Of a stretch of 64,000 nt of DNA, positions 45,889 to 55,435 are shown piece by piece; positions within the stretch are counted from its first letter, which is position 1, and the number at the start of each line of letters is the position of its first letter. Location: contig JAVYMA010000006.1 of NCBI GenBank assembly GCA_038740345.1, positions 18,846 to 82,845 on the forward strand, in the 5' to 3' direction. The DNA is from Methanomassiliicoccales archaeon (GTDB taxonomy: Archaea > Thermoplasmatota > Thermoplasmata > Methanomassiliicoccales > UBA472). Below the pieces are notes generated by a model. It did no database searches and had not been told where the DNA came from. It saw nothing but the letters and a program-made list of their open reading frames with translations. Made by a program: the position numbers and the translations under genes.

Positions 45889-46529
45889 GATTCCCGTATG
45901 GAGAGAAGGTGCTGGAGCATTTCAAGAACCCTAAGAACGTAGGCAAGATCGAGGACGCGGATGGTAAGGCCATCGTAGGCAGCCCGGCCTGCGGGGACAT
46001 GGTGGCCGTGTACCTGAAGGTGAACGAGGCAGACCATAGGATTACGGACATCAAGTTCGAGTCGTACGGATGCGCCAGCAACATCGCCACCGGCTCGATT
46101 ATAACGGAGCTGGCGAAGGGAAAGACCATCGAGGAGGCGAAGAAGATTACCTGGAAGGATGCCTCCGAGGCTCTAGGCGGTCTGCCCAAGATAAAGGCGC
46201 ACTGCTCCGTGCTGGCGGTGGAGGGGCTACGGGAAGCCATAACCAATTACGAGGAGAGGCACGGACTGGTGAAGGAGAAGAAGCCTACCACGGTAGATGA
46301 GATCAAGAGACGGTTGAAGAGCGTGATGAATCCCTTGACAGGACTGGACATCGTTCGCGGCAACCTCATAACGGATGTCAAAATAGAAGAAGGAACGGTC
46401 AGCATATGGGTGGATCTGCCCGAGAATCACATATTCGCGGCAAATATCCGCGACGAGATCAAGGAGCGCATCGAGACCTTATGGGACGTGAAGAAGGTGG
46501 AGCTGCACTTCAAAGAGGCTCAGGCTTAG
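45885..46529 (+). CDS. iscU: IscU-type scaffold fused to a DUF59/MIP18-like domain
   Basis: A 214-residue fusion. Residues 1-125 are an IscU/NifU N-terminal scaffold with ligand cysteines in SPACGDM, YGCASN and AHCSVLAVEG. Residues about 140-210 match the DUF59 (MIP18-like) iron-sulfur assembly fold (DEIKRRLKSVMNPLTGLDIV, VSIWVDLPENHIF). The fusion suggests assembly and transfer are joined in one protein. Ends with TAG. Confidence 0.88.
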   Translation: MRFPYGEKVLEHFKNPKNVGKIEDADGKAIVGSPACGDMVAVYLKVNEADHRITDIKFESYGCASNIATGSIITELAKGKTIEEAKKITWKDASEALGGLPKIKAHCSVLAVEGLREAITNYEERHGLVKEKKPTTVDEIKRRLKSVMNPLTGLDIVRGNLITDVKIEEGTVSIWVDLPENHIFAANIRDEIKERIETLWDVKKVELHFKEAQA

Positions 46530-46858
46530 GCTGATCCCCATCCATCATCAGAAGGTCGAAGTCCGCTCTAAGCTTGGTCTAGAGCTGGTCCTGGCTTGGC
46601 TGGATCCGTGTCATTAGGTGATATAAAGTTCGTCGCTTACAACGCGAAAGGTCATGGTGCATAGGTCTTCATCCAATCAGCTCTGATTTGCGTATGCTTT
46701 CTTTAAATTGAATCATCAGCCTGCGGTCTTCTGCACATTCCTGTACACCTGACCTTGTTGGGATAAATGTGCAGGACTGCTAACGTGAAATGTCTCTCGT
46801 CCTTCTGATGAGCAAAAATCTTGTTACCCAACCACTTCTTTTTGATTACTATCCCCTC
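46530..46858. other. Intergenic region, nothing recognised
   Basis: About 330 nt between convergent iscU and VIT-like genes. No supported gene, RNA or repeat is visible. Confidence 0.5.
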
Positions 46859-47524
46859 TCAACCTCCTAAAAGGACGGTGACGATAACGATGAGAAGGCC
46901 TAGAGAGGTCATTCCCAGAGCGAAGCGCAACCTATCGGCCTCAATATAGCTCCCGTACCAGAACCCCACGACGAAGAGCATGAATATGGCGATGGTGTGC
47001 GAAGCCAATGTGGCGGTGATAACCTCGGACCAGAGAAGGAAGGGAAGGGCGGGAGGCAGCACGCTCACGAAGACCAGCAAAAAGACCCAGAAGGCCCCCA
47101 CCACATCTTCGCGCAGAATGCGCACAGGTGGAGGGCGGGCAAGGTATACGGCGTTGTAGACCATGGTGGCGATCTTTCTCTTGTCCTTGGGGTCCAGGAC
47201 GCTCACTACAGTGCCTTCCAACTCATCCTCGATCTGAGCGATCGCTTCTCGCTTTTTAAGATCAGTTATCTCGCTGGCCATGCGCGACATCCGGCCTCTT
47301 TCGAAGACGTTGGTTATGATGTAGATGGCGGCGTCCACTATTCCCCATGCGGTATTTGTGCCCAGCGCGGCCAGGAGTAAGAAATGAGTAGAACCATCAC
47401 CCTCCTTCATCCCTATGCTGCTTACGCTGGTGACTGTCAACATCATGACCAGGCCGAAGAGTATCTCGGATAGCCTCTCCGAAGGGTAAAGGTACTGTTC
47501 AGGCAGGATGGTCTCGAGCTTCAC
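46859..47524 (-). CDS. VIT/CCC1-like membrane protein
   Basis: A 221-residue membrane protein resembling VIT1/CCC1-family iron or manganese transporters. Features: five predicted helices, GTNTAWGIVDAAIYII near the N-terminal helices, and a VVGAFWVFLLVFVSVLPPAL segment comparable to the family's proline-rich helix. The usual cytoplasmic metal-binding Glu-rich region is weakly represented. GTG start at 47524. Moderate confidence. Confidence 0.65.
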   Translation of the reverse strand: MKLETILPEQYLYPSERLSEILFGLVMMLTVTSVSSIGMKEGDGSTHFLLLAALGTNTAWGIVDAAIYIITNVFERGRMSRMASEITDLKKREAIAQIEDELEGTVVSVLDPKDKRKIATMVYNAVYLARPPPVRILREDVVGAFWVFLLVFVSVLPPALPFLLWSEVITATLASHTIAIFMLFVVGFWYGSYIEADRLRFALGMTSLGLLIVIVTVLLGG

Positions 47525-47839
47525 GCTTACATCTAGGTCTTGCGTCCTATTATTCTCTACTGATGGAACAGCTTGTTAACTCAGCTCAGCTACCTTAGCG
47601 TGCATTTAAAGACGTTTCTTGTCTCCATTATTTCCATCTGTTTCTTCCTTTGTCAAATTAACATGGAATCCCCTCATACCCATACTTAATGATAGGAGGA
47701 CTAGATAAAATTGAGTCGAGCATTCTATATCACAATTCTCGAGGCTTAAAAATCTAAGTTTGAATGGAAGCAGGATAGGGATGTTACCCGTCGATATCGT
47801 CAGAGCAACACCCTTTCATCAGCAGAAGTATTCTGACAC
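47525..47839. other. Intergenic region, nothing recognised
   Basis: About 315 nt of AT-rich sequence between the VIT-like and acsE genes, both on the minus strand. Nothing supported. Confidence 0.5.
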
Positions 47840-48616
47840 TTATGCCCTAAGGAAATCATCCGCATATAGCTTTTGATTGAGCAGTATCTGAGCCGCCTTG
47901 ATAGTGGCCATTAGCTCCTTGTCCTCTGGATCCAATATGGCTGCGGAAAGGCCAGCCCCCATGAGCATGGCTAAATAAGTCCTGTTGAGTAAGGGCCTGT
48001 GCTTCGCACCGTTCGACACATTGCTCAGACCGACCACAGTTCTCACCGGGGGCTCGTTGAGGGATTGGAACATGCGTATTGCCTCTATCACTCTTGGAAC
48101 TTGATCCTGAGCCGCCTTGGTGGGCATGACCAAAGGGTCAAGGAAGAGGCGGTCAGGCGTTATCTCATATTCCATGGCGGTGGTGACCATGAGCATGGCC
48201 ATTTCCAACCTGGCCTCAGTGGAATTAGGCACCCCTTTCTCATCCATGCACAGGCAGATGATGTCCGCATCGTGCTCCCTGGCCAGAGGGAAAAGCTTCT
48301 CCATCTTAGCCTTTTCGGCGGTAGTGGAATTGATTATGATCTTGTTCTTGGCCGCTTTCACTCCCGCAGTCAATGTCTTGATGCCGGGGGAATCGATGCA
48401 TAATGGAACCTCTGTGACCTCTTGGACCGTGCGAACCAACCACTCCATCGCCGCCGGCCCATCCTCCCGACCAGGACCGGTGTTGATATCCAGAGCCTGG
48501 GCCCCGCACTGCACTTGTTTTAGAGCATGCTCTTGTATCCATTTGGCGTCACGTCGATCTATGGCCCTGGAAACAGAGCTGAAGAGACCGTTGATTCTTT
48601 CCGAGATTATATACAT
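47840..48616 (-). CDS. acsE: Methyltetrahydrofolate:corrinoid iron-sulfur protein methyltransferase AcsE
   Basis: A 258-residue TIM-barrel pterin-binding methyltransferase. It matches bacterial MeTr: IISERINGLFSSVSRAI at the start, ALDINTGP, CIDSPGIKTL, IINSTTAEKAKMEKLFP, LFLDPLVMPT and GLSNVSNGAKHRPLLN. It moves the methyl group from methyl-tetrahydrofolate to the cobalamin of AcsCD. The ATG at 48616 aligns with the family N-terminus and lies downstream of a TATA-like element at about 48646-48658; the upstream ATG 48643 is inside it. Unlinked to the acsBDC operon by 9 kb. Confidence 0.95.
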   Translation of the reverse strand: MYIISERINGLFSSVSRAIDRRDAKWIQEHALKQVQCGAQALDINTGPGREDGPAAMEWLVRTVQEVTEVPLCIDSPGIKTLTAGVKAAKNKIIINSTTAEKAKMEKLFPLAREHDADIICLCMDEKGVPNSTEARLEMAMLMVTTAMEYEITPDRLFLDPLVMPTKAAQDQVPRVIEAIRMFQSLNEPPVRTVVGLSNVSNGAKHRPLLNRTYLAMLMGAGLSAAILDPEDKELMATIKAAQILLNQKLYADDFLRA

Positions 48617-48758
48617 GAAATCGAGCGAATCAAGCGCGCTCATCCATTTAACATTTTTCTGCTTGGGTCTAGGCCCCCATTGCCGAATCTAAAGAAAAAA
48701 TGTCAATCCAATCAGAAAAACGCTGCAAGGTCAAGTTTATGTCCTTAGAAACGATATC

Positions 48759-50360
48759 ATGATGGCATACTTCTACTGTATGCTCATCAATCAGGGGGGC
48801 TTTGGGCTGGTTCGAATCGAGAGAGCTTTGATGAGCGTCTCCGACAAAGAGGGTCTGGTTGAGTTCGCTAACGGCCTGATCGAGTTTGGCGTAGAGATCC
48901 TTTCCACAGGCGGGACTGCTGCATTATTGGAGAGAAATGGTATACGAGTAACCAGCATCTCGCAGCTGACGGGATGGCCCGAGATGCTTGATGGTAGGGT
49001 GAAGACCCTGCATCCAAAAGTGCACGCGGGCATATTGGCTAGGAGAGATTCCAGCGAGCATATGGAGCAGTTGCGCTCCTCTGGCATCAAAAAGATAGAC
49101 ATGGTGGTGGTGAACCTATATCCATTCAAGGAAACGGTACTCAAGGGCTCTTCCTTGGATGAGATAATCGAGAACATCGACATAGGAGGGCCATCGTTGA
49201 TCAGGGCGGCGGCCAAGAACCATGATGCCGTGGCGGTCGTGACCGATCCGTTGAGATATGCATCCATCTTAGAGGAGATGCGAAGCAGAAACGGTGAGCT
49301 GAGCAAAGATACACTTAGGGCCTTGGCTATGGAAGCTTTCAGGACTACAGCGGTCTATGATGCCATGATCTATAGATATCTAACGAGCGTGTATCCAACA
49401 GACCTGTTCCCTGCCAACTTTGTGTTGGGTGTGGAGAAGGCTTATGACCTTAGATACGGGGAGAATCCGCAGCAGAAGGCGGCCTTCTATATCGATCCCC
49501 TATCAAAAGGGGTCACTGTGGGGAGATGCGAGAAGCTGCATGGAAAGGAGATATCTTATAACAACATCCTTGATCTGGAGGCCGCGTTGGAGCTGTTAAG
49601 GGAATTCCCGGATAGGCCCACCGCTGTGGTGATAAAACACACCAACCCTTGCGGTGTGGCCTCCTCAGATACGCTAAATGACGCGTTCGTCACCGCCTAT
49701 AACGTAGATCCCGTAGCTGCTTTCGGCTGTGTAATAGGCTTGAATCGCGAGGTGGACGTGGCCACGGCAGAGCAGATCTCCTCGCATTTCGTGGATTGCG
49801 TGATCGCTCCCGACTATTCGATTGAAGCTCTGTCGATATTAAAGAAAAAGAAGAACGTGCGTCTATTGCGCACAGGACAGCCCATTATCCATGAAGAATA
49901 TCCAGAATATAAGATGAGAAAGGTCAAAGGAGGATTGTTGGTTCAGACCTATGATGACGTGCCCCTTGATCCTAGAGCGCTGAAAGTGGTCACCAAGCGC
50001 TCCCCCACGGATGATGAAATGAAGGGGATGCTCTTCGCCTGGAAGGTGTGCAAGCACGTGTGGTCCAATGCCATCATACTGGCCAAGGGGGAACGCGTGG
50101 TAGGGATAGGCGCCGGCCAGATGTCCAGGGTAGACTCGAGCATGATAGCAGCTCATAAAGCTAAGGAGAATGCACGCGGTTCGGTCATGGCCTCAGACGC
50201 CTTCTTCCCCTTCCGCGATGGAATAGACGAGGCTGCCAAAGCAGGAGTCACTGCGGTCATCCAGCCTGGAGGTTCGATACGAGACAATGAGGTCATCCAG
50301 GCTGCGGACGAGCACGGCATGGCCATGGTTTTCACCGGCGTGCGCATATTCCGTCATTGA
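48759..50360 (+). CDS. purH: Bifunctional AICAR transformylase/IMP cyclohydrolase PurH
   Basis: A 533-residue purine enzyme. N-terminal IMP cyclohydrolase ([51 protein letters not shown]) and C-terminal AICAR transformylase ([32 protein letters not shown]). It uses 10-formyl-tetrahydrofolate, made by Fhs here. An N-terminal extension of about 18 residues is odd; the ATG pair at 48759/48762 sits about 21 nt from a TATA-like element, but a start nearer 48831 is possible. Many archaea use PurP/PurO instead. Confidence 0.95.
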   Translation: MMAYFYCMLINQGGFGLVRIERALMSVSDKEGLVEFANGLIEFGVEILSTGGTAALLERNGIRVTSISQLTGWPEMLDGRVKTLHPKVHAGILARRDSSEHMEQLRSSGIKKIDMVVVNLYPFKETVLKGSSLDEIIENIDIGGPSLIRAAAKNHDAVAVVTDPLRYASILEEMRSRNGELSKDTLRALAMEAFRTTAVYDAMIYRYLTSVYPTDLFPANFVLGVEKAYDLRYGENPQQKAAFYIDPLSKGVTVGRCEKLHGKEISYNNILDLEAALELLREFPDRPTAVVIKHTNPCGVASSDTLNDAFVTAYNVDPVAAFGCVIGLNREVDVATAEQISSHFVDCVIAPDYSIEALSILKKKKNVRLLRTGQPIIHEEYPEYKMRKVKGGLLVQTYDDVPLDPRALKVVTKRSPTDDEMKGMLFAWKVCKHVWSNAIILAKGERVVGIGAGQMSRVDSSMIAAHKAKENARGSVMASDAFFPFRDGIDEAAKAGVTAVIQPGGSIRDNEVIQAADEHGMAMVFTGVRIFRH

Positions 50361-50824
50361 GGGCCTTTGGAGCGCATGTACTCCAAGGCCTGGATGAGGT
50401 TCTGCGACTCCACCGCCCATTTCCCTGAATCGATACTAACTGTTTGAGATCGCAGGGCCTGAGGTATCGAATCAGCCAATGAGGTCTGTCTCAGCCTCTT
50501 GGCCAAAGCGTCACGGCAGATGTAGCTCGTCTCGTCATCTCGAAGATTGCCGAATAGCAGCTTCAGGCACCCGTCAGAATTCATCTGTAACGTAGGTCTA
50601 GAGGAAACTCCTGGGAAAATAACCTGGAAAGACTTGACGCCTTTTCCCCGACCGAATTTCACCCGCGCTACAGATGCGCAATACTCATACAAGGTTCTCA
50701 TGGCAGAGACTTCAGATTCGGAGCTCCTGGATGATGCGTCCTCGAAGAACGTGAGCTCTTCGTTTTCACCGTCACGCAAGCCGATATCGTACGAACATGT
50801 CTGAGCCTTAACGCTTCCTTCCAT
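50354..50824 (-). CDS. Hypothetical protein convergent with purH
   Basis: A 156-residue soluble protein of unknown family. A central segment VKSFQVIFPGVSSRPTLQ then DGCLKLLFGNL has the alternating pattern of a small beta-rich DNA- or nucleotide-binding domain seen in some nuclease-like proteins, but I cannot name it. AGGTGGA lies about 5 nt before ATG 50824; a GTG at 50833 is an alternative. A TATATA element near 50884-50891 supports transcription. Overlaps the purH stop by 7 nt. Confidence 0.6.
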   Translation of the reverse strand: MEGSVKAQTCSYDIGLRDGENEELTFFEDASSRSSESEVSAMRTLYEYCASVARVKFGRGKGVKSFQVIFPGVSSRPTLQMNSDGCLKLLFGNLRDDETSYICRDALAKRLRQTSLADSIPQALRSQTVSIDSGKWAVESQNLIQALEYMRSKGPQ

Positions 50825-50985
50825 CCCATCCACCTTCGATGTCTAGCGCCTTTCGGGCGTAGTATCATCGATTTCATAAGTTCGATATATACGAAACTAA
50901 TTGGAAAAATATACAGTAATTACAACAAAGCGAATTACATGGATGCAGCATAAATGACTTAATTTTACATTTCGTATCCATTCGC

Positions 50986-51438
50986 ATGTCAGATGATAAC
51001 ATAGCCTATTGTGGCCTCTATTGTCGATTATGCGTAGAGAACTCACTTCTACCTCTCAAGGCCAGAGAACTCTTGAACATGATGGAGGATGAAGGATACG
51101 GGCGCTTGAATCGGAAATCGGAGGAGCTGAGGGCGAGTCACGATATTTTCCTGCGCGTTCTGAATGAATTAGCGGATATGAAATGCACATGCAGGGATGG
51201 TGGTGGCTTTTCAGAATGCAAAGTGAGGGCATGCGCCAGGGAGAGAGGGCTTTTCGTGTGCATGGAATGCGAAGATCATCCTTGTGACAAATGGAACGAG
51301 GTGGCCAAATCATATCCTTTCTTGATCATAGACGCCTTCCGTTATCAAGATGTTGGGAAGGAGACGTGGGCAGAAGAGCAAGAGGAGCGAGTGAGCAGAG
51401 GGTTCAATTATTGGATGATGCGAAGGAGGTGTCGTTGA
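50986..51438 (+). CDS. DUF3795-like Cys-rich protein
   Basis: A 150-residue protein with the DUF3795 pattern: N-terminal AYCGLYCRLC, then KCTCRDGGGFSECKVRACARE and CMECEDHPCD. These cysteines probably bind metal. Function unknown. A TATA-like cttaatttta (about 50958-50967) lies 23 nt upstream of ATG 50986, consistent with leaderless transcription. Confidence 0.82.
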   Translation: MSDDNIAYCGLYCRLCVENSLLPLKARELLNMMEDEGYGRLNRKSEELRASHDIFLRVLNELADMKCTCRDGGGFSECKVRACARERGLFVCMECEDHPCDKWNEVAKSYPFLIIDAFRYQDVGKETWAEEQEERVSRGFNYWMMRRRCR

Positions 51439-51957
51439 AGTACAAAAGGAAACCGAGAGGATGAAATAGCGATGGCATATTGTTTTAATACCGATTTAAC
51501 TACCATTATGAATAATCCTTTTTTTGTAGCGAAACAGCGTTGACTCCTTTGCTTGGTTAGAAAGAAACGAACGTCAGGTGGAACTTTCGTGTTCTCAAGG
51601 CCACGAGTAGATATTGATACATATTCTAAAGGTAGGGTGCTATGGTTGTAGGGAGCAATTTCTCAGATGTGAGGTTTCAGAGAGGTTCCCTGAACAAAGG
51701 TTCTCCCAAACATGAAGCATGTCAAATAAAACTCAAAATAGGGGTAAGTCTAACGCATCCCCAGCTTATTGATTGGAATCATTCAATCGAAACATAACTC
51801 TAAGGGCAGAACCAAATGAAGTTGGCGAGAATGAACAAAGGCTTTTTTTGATTATATTGAAATAATTAGATTCCAAAAAGACTTCGAGCAATAATATATG
51901 AATAATTATTATTTTAATTGCAATTCCCTTTCTTTACATTGTTAAAAAGTAAATTTA
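51439..51957. other. AT-rich intergenic region
   Basis: About 520 nt without a supported gene. Strongly AT-rich near 51840-51957, including a T-rich stretch next to the hairpin described next. Confidence 0.5.
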
Positions 51958-52076
51958 CGGCCCGTCAGTCTCTAAATGGTTTATCTGCTCGGGTTGCCTG
52001 CGGGAAGAGAGCGATGGGCCGTAGGCGGCATTAGCGGGCTTCTTGCCTGCTTCACCAATCGAACTAATAAAAAGAT
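51940..52076. ncRNA. Candidate structured non-coding RNA (GC-rich hairpin in AT-rich gap)
   Basis: A GC-rich island can fold into a long hairpin: 51958-51966 pairs with 52013-52021 over nine positions, one of them G-U on the plus strand, then a 2x2 internal loop, then 51969-51973 pairs with 52006-52010 over five, enclosing a 32-nt loop. A second hairpin is GCGGGC-ttctt-GCCTGC near 52034-52050. On the minus strand a TTTTTATTAG element near 52066-52076 could be a promoter and TTTTT near 51940 a terminator. Strand is unresolved. No coding function or known RNA family is recognised. Confidence 0.45.
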
Positions 52077-52134
52077 GAGATAAAATAGGCTACTGGAATT
52101 GCATTTGGTATTGTAAGTACTTGTAATTACATTT

Positions 52135-53136
52135 TCACTCACCAGTTTCATCATAAGCCTTGTTGAAGAAGCAAACCTGATCGCCACAGGACACAGACTC
52201 GAGCTGCAAGGTGGTATGCGAAATATTGAATCTCTCTTTTAGAACGCGTTCGCATTCCTTCATGATATTGGAGACGGCGGATAATGGTTGATCCTCGACC
52301 TGGATGTGAGCACTCAGGGCATAGACTCCCGAAGCTATGGTCCAAGCATGGAGATCATGCACGCCTAAGACCCCTTTAACCTGCAAAAGCTTTTCCTTAA
52401 CTTCTATCAGGTCAATGCTTTTGGGAACGAACTCCAACAGGATATAGACGCTTTGCGAGATGATGCGATATGACCCATAGAGTATGATCAAGGCTATAGC
52501 AATGGAAAACAATGGATCGGCGACATACAATCCGTAAAAGAATATCAGCAGTGCCGCGATTATGACCCCTACTGAGGACATAAGGTCCCCCAGTACATGC
52601 ATTAAGGCCGCCTTCACATTCAGGTTGTGGTGCGCACTACTCCTTAGAATAAAGACGCTCACGATATTAGCCATGGCTCCTACGATAGCGACTGCTAGCA
52701 TTAGTCCGCTTTCAATTTTTGGAGGTTCCTGGAGGCGAAGATAAGACTCGTAGAGAATGAAAAGTGAGACTCCTGCAAGCAGGACACCATTCACCAAAGC
52801 CATCAATATCTCTGCCCTCAGCAAGCCATAGGTCCTTCTCTCATCGCTTGGCCTGAGGGCTAGTCGGGCGGCCCAAAGCGACAGCGCTAAGGCCAACGAA
52901 TCAGTGAACATGTGGCCTGAATCGCTCATAAGGGCAAGAGAACCGCTTAGCCATCCCCCCACCACTTCCAGTATGGCGAAGGATAGTGTCACTGTCAAGG
53001 CCATGGCCAAGGCTTTGGTCCCACCGCGATTAAGGGAGTGCGCATGACTCTCATGCCAATCCATCAAGAGCGCATTTCTTCTAGCATTAAATGAAATTTG
53101 CACTTGACTAAAAGACATCTCTAGATTGTAATGCAT
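52135..53136 (-). CDS. Cation diffusion facilitator (CDF) family transporter
   Basis: A 333-residue CDF transporter with six transmembrane helices; metal-binding Asp/His in LMSDSGHMFTDSLALALS (helix 2) and VLGDLMSSVGVI (helix 5), a His-rich N-terminal HESHAHS, and a C-terminal cytoplasmic domain. Exports zinc or similar divalent ions. ATG at 53136 has a TATA-like element about 24 nt upstream; ATG 53118 is possible. It shares a promoter region with the divergent acsV-like gene. Confidence 0.92.
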   Translation of the reverse strand: MHYNLEMSFSQVQISFNARRNALLMDWHESHAHSLNRGGTKALAMALTVTLSFAILEVVGGWLSGSLALMSDSGHMFTDSLALALSLWAARLALRPSDERRTYGLLRAEILMALVNGVLLAGVSLFILYESYLRLQEPPKIESGLMLAVAIVGAMANIVSVFILRSSAHHNLNVKAALMHVLGDLMSSVGVIIAALLIFFYGLYVADPLFSIAIALIILYGSYRIISQSVYILLEFVPKSIDLIEVKEKLLQVKGVLGVHDLHAWTIASGVYALSAHIQVEDQPLSAVSNIMKECERVLKERFNISHTTLQLESVSCGDQVCFFNKAYDETGE

Positions 53137-53188
53137 AATCGAGCATGGACAAGACGATTAAGTATTGACAGCCTCATCACAGTCGAGG

Positions 53189-55045
53189 ATGAAATTCAAG
53201 ATAAGGTTCGAGCCCGAAGGTAAGGAGATTGAGGTGGACAGAGGCACCACTATTCTGGAGGCAGCAGCCTCGGCGGGCATAGAGATAAGTTCGTCCTGCG
53301 GTGGCAGGGGCACATGCAAGAAGTGCAGGGTGCAGGTGGATGCGGAAAAGGCACTCCTGCAAGAAAAAACGTTAAGCAAGAATCAGGAAGGAAACAGCCA
53401 GGTTTTAGCCTGCCAGAGCCATGTAGTGTCGGATGTAGTGGTCTTCATTCCAGAGGAAACAAGGGGAAGAGGCCACAGGATTTTAGTCAACTATGAGGCG
53501 CACTCCTTGGGTTCATTATCGCCGTTAGTTGAGGCTCATTCGGTCAAGTTGGTTCCTCCCACGCTATGGGAAAGCCTAGCTGACCTGGAGAGGCTGGCGC
53601 GAGCACTGGGGAGAAGCCAGTTCCTCGATTTTCCCCTCTCAGTTCTCCAGCGCCTTCCTAAGATTTTGCGAGAGCATGATGAAATCCAAGTGCTGACCGC
53701 TTCTGAGGATGTTGGAGGATGGGTGGTGGCGGTGGAAGGGGGTAAGGAGAGGAGCATCGGCGGGGCTTTGGACATCGGCACCACGACTGTGGTACTCAGC
53801 CTCTTGGACCTAGCCACGGGCGAATCCCTGATCACGGTCGCAGATAGAAATCGGCAGTCAAGAGCAGGCGACGATGTGATATCGCGCATCGCTTACGCCG
53901 AGGAAGGAGGTTTGCCAGAGCTGCAAGATCTCATAATCGAGACGGTGAACGGTCTGCTGGAGGAGGCCTCAAGGTCCTTGGGGAGCGCAGACATATCTGC
54001 CCTATCCGTTGCCGGCAACACCACCATGGTCCACCTCTTCCTGGGATTAGACCCTAGTAATATCCGCCGTGAGCCGTATGTGCCCGTCACGAACATCCCT
54101 CCCATGTTCCGCGGCAAGGACTTAGATCTCAAGGTCAAGCCTGAGGCGCCAATCTACTTCGTGCCAGGTAGGGCTAGCTTCGTCGGGGGAGACGTGGTCG
54201 CGGATGTGCTCAGCTCCGGTATGCACGAGAGGGACGAACTTTCTCTTTTGATAGACGTGGGAACGAATGGAGAGGTAGTAGTGGGCGACCGGGAGTTCCT
54301 CGTGGCCTGCTCCACTTCGGCCGGTCCCGCCTTTGAGGGTGGAGAGGTGGCGGCGGGCATGAGAGCTATTGAAGGCGCGATCGAGAAAGTCTCCATCTCT
54401 CCTAGCCTGGAAGTAAGTTTTGAAGTCATCGGTGGGACGAAGGCGTTAGGGATATGCGGCTCAGGGTTGATCGATCTCGTGGCACAGATGCTGCTGCGCG
54501 GCCTTGTGGACAGAAAGGGAAGGATTCAGTACGTGGACGAAAAGAGGACGAGGAGGATGGACGAGGGGAACGTTTACGTGCTGCAGCAATCCGATCACGG
54601 GAGCAGGGAGATAGTCATATCCGACTCAGACTTAGCTAATATCATACGGACCAAGGCGGCTATCTACGCCGGCTGCAGCGTCCTGTTATCCTCGGTGAAT
54701 AAGAGTTTTGAGGATTTGGAAAAGGTTTACGTCGCGGGGGGCTTCGGCAATTACCTGGACCTCGAGAACGCCATCACCATTGGTTTGCTGCCTGACCTTC
54801 CCAGGGAGCGCTTCTCCTTCATCGGCAATGCTGCATTGGCGGGAGCGGTGGAGACCCTCCTATCCAAGGAGAGAAGGGCGCAGGCATTGAGGGTGCATCA
54901 GGACATGACCTATTTGGAGCTTAGCACCATGCAGAAGTTCTTCGATGAGTTCTCTTCCGCCTCTTTCCTTCCTCATACGGATTTGGAAAGATTCCCCAGC
55001 GTTAAGAAAAGGATGCAAATGGAAGCGAAGAAGTCTCGCCATTGA
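53189..55045 (+). CDS. acsV: Corrinoid-protein reductive activator (AcsV/RACE-like ASKHA protein)
   Basis: A 618-residue protein with an N-terminal 2Fe-2S ferredoxin domain (EISSSCGGRGTCKKCRVQ plus later LACQS), a linker, then a C-terminal ASKHA-fold ATPase domain (GGALDIGTTTVVLSL, ISALSVAGNTTMVHL, LLIDVGTNGEVVVGD, VYVAGGFGNYLD). This matches activators that reduce the cobalt of CoFeSP (AcsV/RACo) or RamA-type proteins. Its place beside cooC and the acs genes favours AcsV. ATG at 53189 is about 27 nt after a TATA-like gattaagtatt. Confidence 0.87.
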   Translation: MKFKIRFEPEGKEIEVDRGTTILEAAASAGIEISSSCGGRGTCKKCRVQVDAEKALLQEKTLSKNQEGNSQVLACQSHVVSDVVVFIPEETRGRGHRILVNYEAHSLGSLSPLVEAHSVKLVPPTLWESLADLERLARALGRSQFLDFPLSVLQRLPKILREHDEIQVLTASEDVGGWVVAVEGGKERSIGGALDIGTTTVVLSLLDLATGESLITVADRNRQSRAGDDVISRIAYAEEGGLPELQDLIIETVNGLLEEASRSLGSADISALSVAGNTTMVHLFLGLDPSNIRREPYVPVTNIPPMFRGKDLDLKVKPEAPIYFVPGRASFVGGDVVADVLSSGMHERDELSLLIDVGTNGEVVVGDREFLVACSTSAGPAFEGGEVAAGMRAIEGAIEKVSISPSLEVSFEVIGGTKALGICGSGLIDLVAQMLLRGLVDRKGRIQYVDEKRTRRMDEGNVYVLQQSDHGSREIVISDSDLANIIRTKAAIYAGCSVLLSSVNKSFEDLEKVYVAGGFGNYLDLENAITIGLLPDLPRERFSFIGNAALAGAVETLLSKERRAQALRVHQDMTYLELSTMQKFFDEFSSASFLPHTDLERFPSVKKRMQMEAKKSRH

Positions 55046-55264
55046 GAGTCATACATGAGATTCGACTCATGAACGTTTTATAATCTTGGCCTTTTAGTAT
55101 GCATCACATTGCGAGGCGAATTGGTGAGGTCATGCAGGTGAGAGGAATAGCGTCATTGCTACTAAATCGATGCATGATAAAAGGATCATATGAAGGGAAG
55201 CTACGCCAAATCGATCGATTATTTACCTCATGCCTCGAATAGAATCATATAGCCTTGTCTCAAA
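55046..55264. other. Intergenic region, nothing recognised
   Basis: About 220 nt of non-coding sequence after acsV with no supported element. Confidence 0.4.
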
Positions 55265-55399
55265 GTGGACTATCAGTACCTTGCCGAGGTGTGCCTGTCG
55301 ATACCTCTGCAGGACATATTCGACCTATTTCACGAGGACGTTCTAGAGGAGCATAGCCTTGCAGAACCACTGCAATTTGAGCTCTTCTTCGCGCCTTAG
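55265..55399 (+). CDS. Possible small ORF or gene remnant
   Basis: A 44-codon frame from GTG 55265 to TAG 55397-55399 with protein-like composition (hydrophobic and acidic, as in QDIFDLFHEDVLEEHS). There is no ATG, and an upstream in-frame TAG precedes it. It lies between the AcsV and MetE-like genes and may be a decayed or very small gene. No family recognised. Confidence 0.3.
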   Translation: MDYQYLAEVCLSIPLQDIFDLFHEDVLEEHSLAEPLQFELFFAP

Positions 55400-55435
55400 A
55401 GCGTAATTCTCTGAGATGGTCATGACCTAGGGTTG

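Noticed and set aside
48806..48815. GGTTCGAATC resembling a tRNA T-loop
   Set aside because: It lies in the purH coding start region and no cloverleaf can be formed around it.
51981..52187. 68-codon minus-strand frame across the GC-rich hairpin
   Set aside because: It overlaps the proposed structured element and the CDF gene end; low-complexity translation without family features.
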